64,000 nucleotides of DNA. Origin: a virus. A model generated the notes under the pieces. That model saw nothing but the letters and a program-made list of their open reading frames with translations, was not told the origin of the DNA and did no database searches. This document shows, one piece after another, positions 59,399 through 64,000 of the stretch. The translations under genes and the position numbers were made by a program. The stretch covers positions 1-64,000 of the IMG/VR virus record IMGVR_UViG_3300025687_000029; one strand, 5' to 3'. Positions within the stretch are counted from its first letter, which is position 1. Every line of letters begins with the position of its first letter.

Positions 59399-60413
59399 AA
59401 TAATTTATTTAAAACAAGAAGTGTCTATTGGAGAAATAATAGACTTTGAAGGAATGAAAGTTACTGTGAATAGTGAACTTATAAATAATAATCCTGAGTT
59501 ATTTGAGGTTAAAGAAGAAGTTCCTGAATATGTTAAATACCTAGGTGAGGGTCCGTGGAGTATTTTTAAAACAAATGAAATATATAAGACCAGTACTGAT
59601 TTTATATCTAAAAATGCTAATTATAGGTGTTGGGTTAATGCTGACGGATCTTCAGGACAAGTTATATATCCAGAAGAAGAAATTTATTTTTCACATAGTT
59701 CTAAAGAAGAATTTGAGCGTCAGGAGCTTTTAAAGGAAGCTAAAAGAAGATTTCCTATTGGAAGTAGGTTTAAAGATATACTTCCTAACAATCCTGAAAA
59801 AGGAATACACACTGTAGAAGAATATCACATTAATGACCTTGTTAATGAAATGAACATTTGTGCTAAAAACAGTAAAAATACTAAAGCAAATAATGTTTAT
59901 ATTTATTGGGATGGTAAATGGGCAACCAAGTTAGAACCTATACTCACTACTGAGGATGGTAAAGAAATGTATGACGGTGATGATGTTTATTTTGTATGTA
60001 ACGATTATAATATAGTTACTCTTAAAAATATAAACATTGCTACAGATGTAATACTAAAAGGTAAATTCTTTGCAGACAAGTCTAAAGCTGAACAATGGGT
60101 TAAAGATAATAAACCTAAGACTTTAGAGGATTATGAGGATGAATTATTAACTTATAAAACTCCTTTATACGTAGAATTAAAAGAGAAAGAACCTAAACTT
60201 TATTGGTTAAAAGTTATGAAAATTATAGCTGAAGATCTTAATAAAGGTAATAAAGGTGAATATTTTATTGTTTGGGAACAAGATAAATTTGAACCCTGGA
60301 TGAGATGTGATTCTGATAAATATTCAGAACCTTTATTTGATACTAGCGAAAATGCTCAAAAAGCTATAGATATTATGGGTAATAAACTTAATTTAATTTT
60401 TGGTAATGAGTGA
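59391..60413 (+). CDS. Multi-module early protein
   Basis: 340 residues from ATG 59391; an earlier TTG lies inside the 47-residue gene. It has VSIGEIIDFEGMKVTVNSEL, RFPIGSRFKDILPNNPEKGI, YDGDDVYFVCNDYNIVTLK and FADKSKAEQWVKDNKPKTLE, typical mosaic repeats of Bacteroidota phage proteins (also in 38846-40057). No enzyme motif. Function unknown. Confidence 0.5.
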   Translation: MSKIIYLKQEVSIGEIIDFEGMKVTVNSELINNNPELFEVKEEVPEYVKYLGEGPWSIFKTNEIYKTSTDFISKNANYRCWVNADGSSGQVIYPEEEIYFSHSSKEEFERQELLKEAKRRFPIGSRFKDILPNNPEKGIHTVEEYHINDLVNEMNICAKNSKNTKANNVYIYWDGKWATKLEPILTTEDGKEMYDGDDVYFVCNDYNIVTLKNINIATDVILKGKFFADKSKAEQWVKDNKPKTLEDYEDELLTYKTPLYVELKEKEPKLYWLKVMKIIAEDLNKGNKGEYFIVWEQDKFEPWMRCDSDKYSEPLFDTSENAQKAIDIMGNKLNLIFGNE

Positions 60414-60705
60414 TAATAAAGAAAAATCAGATAGGTTTAATGAAGGTAAACTTAAATGGTCTTTAGTACACTATAAATCTCTGGAACCTATGATTAAGGT
60501 TCTGGAGATGGGTGCTAAAAAATATAGCCCTGATAATTGGAAGAAGGGTTTAGATCTTAAAGAAGTTCAAGAATCTATGCAAAGACATTTAGCTTCATTA
60601 ATGGACGGTGAAACTCATGATAAGGAATCTGGAGAATTACATATGGGTCATATTATGTGTAATGCTATGTTTTGGGTATATCATTATAATAAAAATATTA
60701 AGTAA
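60406..60705 (+). CDS. DUF5664-like dATP/dGTP diphosphohydrolase
   Basis: 99 residues from ATG 60406. DRFNEGKLKWSLVHYKSLEP, then MGAKKYSPDNWKKGLD, RHLASLMDGETHDKESGELH and MGHIMCNAMFWV follow the DUF5664 (MazZ-like, all-alpha NTP pyrophosphohydrolase) signature with the E-x-D, H and ESG-x-x-H residues. Such enzymes reshape dNTP pools and, in Z-genome phages, remove dATP/dGTP competitors. The overlap with the previous stop is eight bases. No PurZ gene is visible in this window. Confidence 0.75.
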   Translation: MSDNKEKSDRFNEGKLKWSLVHYKSLEPMIKVLEMGAKKYSPDNWKKGLDLKEVQESMQRHLASLMDGETHDKESGELHMGHIMCNAMFWVYHYNKNIK

Positions 60706-60717
60706 GGAAGGGATTAT

Positions 60718-61368
60718 ATGAACATTGAAACAATAGAAGTATGTGGTTTTCCTGGAGTATTAAAAGCTCTCAGGAAGCCATTTAAGAAAGAAATGAGGAG
60801 TACTTATAATATTGATGTATTCTATGGAGAAAATACAGGACTACAGGACATTATTACTAAATCTAGTACTATTAGGATTCACCCTGAAGATATTAAACTA
60901 ATGAGTAAATTAGTTAAAGCTGGTGATGAGCATAGTAAGGCACTCAGAGGATTAATAGTATATGCTGATTTTGAACTCCCAAGATACATTTGGTCAGAGT
61001 TTGATACATATCGTATAGGTAAAGAATGTTTAAGTTCTGAAAGTACTATGCATACTATTCTTAATGAAGATATTACAGAAAATAATTTTGATGGTATAGA
61101 TGATAATATTTCAGATATGATTATAGATCAATTTATTGATGCTGTCGATACAATTAAACAATCACAATTACCAAATAAAATAAAAAAGTTATCTATTAAA
61201 TCTATTCTTCCAGAATCATATCTTCAAACTAGAACTTTAATGTTATCTTACCAAGCTTTAAGAAGAATATACTTTCAGAGAAGACATCACGAATTACCTA
61301 TTTGGAAATCAGTATGTAACTGGATAAAAGAATTACCTTATAGTAAAGAACTAATAACAATTGAATAA
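60718..61368 (+). CDS. ThyX-like/phage nucleotide-metabolism protein
   Basis: 216 residues. FELPRYIWSEFDTYRIGKEC then LSSESTMHTIL and SILPESYLQTRTLMLSYQAL, followed by IYFQRRHHELPIWKSVCNWI is a phage family sometimes annotated as thymidylate synthase-like: it shares the early YWSEFDTYR and late RRxHxL-W patterns. I do not see the canonical ThyX RHR-x7-S motif. It lies between the DUF5664 protein and dUTPase, supporting a nucleotide role. AAGG precedes the ATG by 13 bases. Confidence 0.5.
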   Translation: MNIETIEVCGFPGVLKALRKPFKKEMRSTYNIDVFYGENTGLQDIITKSSTIRIHPEDIKLMSKLVKAGDEHSKALRGLIVYADFELPRYIWSEFDTYRIGKECLSSESTMHTILNEDITENNFDGIDDNISDMIIDQFIDAVDTIKQSQLPNKIKKLSIKSILPESYLQTRTLMLSYQALRRIYFQRRHHELPIWKSVCNWIKELPYSKELITIE

Positions 61369-61889
61369 TGAAAGTAAAAATAAAGAAAACACACAAAGAT
61401 GCAATAATTCCTAAATATGCAAAACCAGGAGATGCTGGGATGGATTTAACTGCTGTAAGTAAGATATATGATAAATACGGTAATGTATCTTATGGTACTG
61501 GATTAGCTTTTGAAATACCTAAAGGTTATGTAGGATTATTATTTCCTAGAAGTAGTAATTGTAAAAAAGATTTATTATTAAGTAATTCTGTAGGTATTTT
61601 GGATTCTGGATATAGAGGTGAGGTTTTTGTAAAATATAGACCTTCTGCTATGTTTTTTGAAGATGCATATGCTCCTGAAAATGATATAGGTACAAACGAG
61701 GATTTCTTTGACACAATTGTATTACCTAGAATTGACGAAGGGAATCATCAAGGATATGAAGAATATGACGTAGGAGATAGAATATGTCAATTAATAATTA
61801 TGCCTTATCCTCAAATAGAATTTGAAGAAGTAGATGAATTATCTGACACTGAAAGGTCTACAGGAGGATTTGGATCAACAGGAAATTAA
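61368..61889 (+). CDS. dut: Trimeric dUTPase
   Basis: 173 residues with all five motifs in order: PGDAGMDLTAV (1), LLFPRSSNCKK (2), SVGILDSGYRGEVFVKY (3), YDVGDRICQLIIMP (4) and RSTGGFGSTGN (5, the C-terminal arm). A 20-residue insert after motif 3 (AMFFEDAYAPENDIGTNEDF) makes it longer than usual. It hydrolyses dUTP to dUMP and PPi, limiting uracil in DNA and supplying thymidylate synthesis. The start overlaps the previous gene by one base. Confidence 0.95.
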   Translation: MKVKIKKTHKDAIIPKYAKPGDAGMDLTAVSKIYDKYGNVSYGTGLAFEIPKGYVGLLFPRSSNCKKDLLLSNSVGILDSGYRGEVFVKYRPSAMFFEDAYAPENDIGTNEDFFDTIVLPRIDEGNHQGYEEYDVGDRICQLIIMPYPQIEFEEVDELSDTERSTGGFGSTGN

Positions 61890-61939
61890 TATCGGCTAAT
61901 AACCCGATATTTTCAATTATCGTTTAAAAACCCGATATT
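61888..61939 (+). terminator. Hairpin with repeated CCCGATATTTT
   Basis: AATATCGG (61888-61895)/CCGATATT (61904-61911) forms an 8-bp stem. CCCGATATTTT occurs twice (61903-61913 and 61931-61941), so the second copy can compete for the same partner, as in an attenuator. The following ATG is three bases on. Confidence 0.5.
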
Positions 61940-61941
61940 TT

Positions 61942-62757
61942 ATGAAAACTGTATTAATAACAGGAAGTGCTGGTAATTTAGCCAGAGAAATAATTAAAGA
62001 ATTAAAAGGTAAATACTTTACTATTGGTCTTGATATGTTACCAAGTAAGACTGATATTAGTCAAGAAGTAGTTTTATCTGATTATAATATAGAAGAATTA
62101 CTACAAACTTATGATCCGGATATAATAATTCATCTTGCAGGTACAAGTAGACCTGTAGACTGTCAGAAAGATGTTTTATCTGCAATGGATAATAATTTTA
62201 AAATAACAGATCAAATTATTAGATATTGTAATAAAACAGATGTTCATCTTATATATCCTTCTTCTATTCATGTATTTAGTGATAGTACTGAGGAATATAT
62301 AGAATCTTCTCATTTAGATCCAATAAACTCTTATGGACTCACCAAAGCATTATCTGAGAAATATATTATAAGAAATCTTAAAAAATATACTATTCTTAGA
62401 CTAGATGGAGTTATTGGAGAAGAATCCAGATTAATTAAAGATACTGTTATAAGAGGTTTAAATGGTATTTCTTCAGAAATGTATGTTAATACTATACGAA
62501 GCTTTCTAAGAGAAGATGACTTAGCTAAAACTGTTGAATTTATTATAAAAAATAATAAATATGGTATCTATAATTTAAGAGGCCCTGAGTCTAAAACAAT
62601 GTATGAATGGGGAATAAATATAGCTGATAAGTATGGATTTGATAAAGATCTTATAGTAGCTACACATTCCAGAAATATTCATGATGTAAAGAGAATTATT
62701 CTTAATATTGATAAAGCTAAAGAAGAATTAATGTTTGAACCTAAAAGTATATTGTAA
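61942..62757 (+). CDS. SDR-type NAD-dependent epimerase/dehydratase
   Basis: 271 residues. VLITGSAGNLAREIIKELKG is the nucleotide-binding GxxGxxA motif, IIIHLAGTSRPVDCQKDVLS follows, LIYPSSIHVFSDS gives the catalytic Ser, and SYGLTKALSEKYI the Y-x3-K pair. This is an extended SDR, as in RmlD/GalE-like sugar enzymes. It is the last rightward gene. In a phage it may change nucleotide-sugars for surface glycans or DNA modification; a glycosyltransferase-like gene lies at 3908-4540. Confidence 0.8.
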   Translation: MKTVLITGSAGNLAREIIKELKGKYFTIGLDMLPSKTDISQEVVLSDYNIEELLQTYDPDIIIHLAGTSRPVDCQKDVLSAMDNNFKITDQIIRYCNKTDVHLIYPSSIHVFSDSTEEYIESSHLDPINSYGLTKALSEKYIIRNLKKYTILRLDGVIGEESRLIKDTVIRGLNGISSEMYVNTIRSFLREDDLAKTVEFIIKNNKYGIYNLRGPESKTMYEWGINIADKYGFDKDLIVATHSRNIHDVKRIILNIDKAKEELMFEPKSIL

Positions 62758-62762
62758 TTATT

Positions 62763-62790
62763 AGGAGGGATTAACTTCCCTCCTTTTTTA
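62763..62790. terminator. Terminator between convergent operons
   Basis: AGGAGGGA/TCCCTCCT (62763-62770/62777-62784), 6-base loop, followed by TTTTTT on the plus strand. It ends the rightward block just before the stop codon of the leftward gene at 62788. Confidence 0.85.
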
Positions 62791-64000
62791 AAACTTCTCA
62801 TAATAATCAAAAAAATCTAATATTTCAGACCAAAAAGGTACTTTCTTCATAGTATAGTGACCAAAACCGGTCTGATCATTTTTTTTAGTATCCTCATTAT
62901 ACCAAAACCTCTCCTCTCCAAAAGCAGTATCTATAGTTTCATCAAGGGTATTTCCAAGTATATTACTAGCATCTTCCAGTAGTCTATAAATTACTAGAGG
63001 ATTCTGTAATAACTGATCAGCAGAGCCTTTATCATAGAAAAAGGTTAGCTCTAAAGCTGATCTCTTAACTAATCTATAAGCATATAAAGTAAATAAATTA
63101 GTTTCTTCATCATCATCCCATCCTGCAAAGAATCCTAACATTGCAGCAGCAGTAGATAGTATCATTATAGTTCTAGCTTCTTGAATAGTAGCTCTAAGCT
63201 TTCCTTCCAGCATTGGAATATACCACTCTTTAAATTCATCAAATGTAAATTCTGTTTCAGGATTCTTTAACATAAATCTTTGATAAGACTTTTCAAGATT
63301 TTGCTGATTAATTTCTTTTGAATACATACCAAAAGATAATAACTCACCAGATACTTTACCTAACTCTTTAAGAGTTGGAATAAATCCATTACCAATTATA
63401 TCACCCCAAGCTGCTCTAATTCTACCTTCATTATAAGACTCTAAGGTGTTATCATATTTTAGTTTACCAAATCTTGACATTGCAGAGCCTGGAATCCACT
63501 GTTTGAATTTCATTAATATTCTATAAATTAGAGCAGTGTCCATAATAGAAGTATTTTCTCTATTAGTAGATCCTTTTATTAAATATGCAATACGTTGTAC
63601 TTTTGCTCTAAAACTATCAAATTCTTCATTTAGATTTTCAATATTCTTAATCTCTAACTTATCATCTTTTATAGAAATGCTGTCATAAAGGCTTGGAGCA
63701 TCTTTATTAATAAGTTTATCAGTCTTTGGATTCTTAATTTTACCATCTGAATCAACTTTATAATGCCTTACCATTGATAATAATATCTGATTATCAACAG
63801 AATTATCACCCCATTCATGTAACTTTAAAGCATTCCTCATGGTAATTGTAGAAACTAATTTAGAAGCTGACTGCTCTATAGCTTGCTCATAATTAAAGTT
63901 TCTTGAAGTAGGCTTAAACAATTCAACTATAGAAACTCCTTTCTTATCTTTGTTAGTGAGTTCTTTCCTTGAATCTTTAAATCCCATATTAGTAAAAAAT
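62788..64000 (-). CDS. C-terminal part of a large virion protein (probably partial)
   Basis: At least 399 residues. ATG at 63987 is followed by an open frame; the 13 bases left of it hold no in-frame stop, so the true start may lie outside the window. The sequence is helical and charged, with KFKQWIPGSAMSRFGKLKYD, then SYNEGRIRAAWGDIIGNGFI, a hydrophobic stretch MILSTAAAMLGFFAGW and YAYRLVKRSALELTFFYDKG. This recalls the end of large ejected or internal virion proteins of Bacteroidota phages. Opposite in direction to the replication block. Confidence 0.45.
   Translation of the reverse strand, partial: FFTNMGFKDSRKELTNKDKKGVSIVELFKPTSRNFNYEQAIEQSASKLVSTITMRNALKLHEWGDNSVDNQILLSMVRHYKVDSDGKIKNPKTDKLINKDAPSLYDSISIKDDKLEIKNIENLNEEFDSFRAKVQRIAYLIKGSTNRENTSIMDTALIYRILMKFKQWIPGSAMSRFGKLKYDNTLESYNEGRIRAAWGDIIGNGFIPTLKELGKVSGELLSFGMYSKEINQQNLEKSYQRFMLKNPETEFTFDEFKEWYIPMLEGKLRATIQEARTIMILSTAAAMLGFFAGWDDDEETNLFTLYAYRLVKRSALELTFFYDKGSADQLLQNPLVIYRLLEDASNILGNTLDETIDTAFGEERFWYNEDTKKNDQTGFGHYTMKKVPFWSEILDFFDYYEKF

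Noticed and set aside
1-64000. CRISPR array or tyrosine/serine integrase
   Set aside because: No spaced direct repeats of suitable size and no integrase motifs were seen.

Overview
This window is a low-GC, gene-dense tailed bacteriophage genome segment. It most resembles the crAss-like phages (Crassvirales and relatives) of Bacteroidota. The grounds are a terminase-portal-GroES-scaffold-capsid order on one strand, an opposing replication block on the other, A-rich start regions with few Shine-Dalgarno sites, and promoter-like boxes of the Bacteroidota type (TTTG, about 19 bases, TAnnTTTG). No integrase, CRISPR array or complete lysis cassette was recognised. Assignment to a named genus is not possible by eye.

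Layout. (1) 1-9325, minus strand: tail, fibre and receptor-binding genes. The far-left genes (1-3901) include an SGNH-hydrolase-like protein and a LamG-like protein whose base and codon use look different from the rest. A glycosyltransferase-like gene follows. (2) 9403-21174, minus: virion morphogenesis, read right to left: TerL, portal, GroES-like co-chaperonin, two Cys-rich micro-proteins, scaffold, major capsid protein (followed by a strong terminator), and connector-type proteins. (3) 21161-27105, minus: small genes, a DHH phosphoesterase, a DEDD exonuclease with extra domains, a RusA-like resolvase and three membrane proteins. (4) 27173-29232, minus: two recognisable tRNAs, tRNA-like and other structured RNA elements, and small genes. 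(5) 29233-29693: divergent control region with inverted C-run repeats and a strongly folded, pseudoknotted segment. (6) 29694-38844, plus: many small early genes, a RepL-like winged-helix protein next to an inverted-repeat locus, an 830-base gene-free stretch dense in RNA structure that contains a tRNA-like element, an anomalous tRNA with a 21-base anticodon loop, and a gene-cassette-like island at 37.4-38.6 kb. (7) 38846-62757, plus: replication and nucleotide metabolism. It holds family B DNA polymerase, an RNA-ligase-like protein, SF2 and DnaB-like helicases, a Sak4-like ATPase, SSB-like protein, DnaG-like primase, MoxR/VWA pair, prim-pol domain, 5'-3' exonuclease, a UDG-like protein, LMW-PTP-like protein, DUF5664-like NTP hydrolase, ThyX-like protein, dUTPase and an SDR epimerase. 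(8) 62788-64000, minus: the end of a converging operon, probably the far end of the virion block if the genome is circular or circularly permuted.

How it works together. Transcription probably diverges from 29.2-29.7 kb. The rightward arm makes early and replication functions. The leftward arm makes small modulators and tRNAs, then recombination proteins, packaging, capsid and tail. Rho-independent terminators separate several units, including one just after the capsid gene.

The strongest candidates for something undescribed are non-coding: the structured RNA locus at 32.88-33.65 kb (comparable in size and tRNA association to GOLLD/ROOL-type ornate RNAs), the linker-free four-way junction at 27737-27821, the pseudoknotted element at 29492-29632, and the 13-bp inverted repeat at 57881-57959 beside a DnaA-domain-IV-like gene. 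All structure claims are by eye from complementarity and were not computed.
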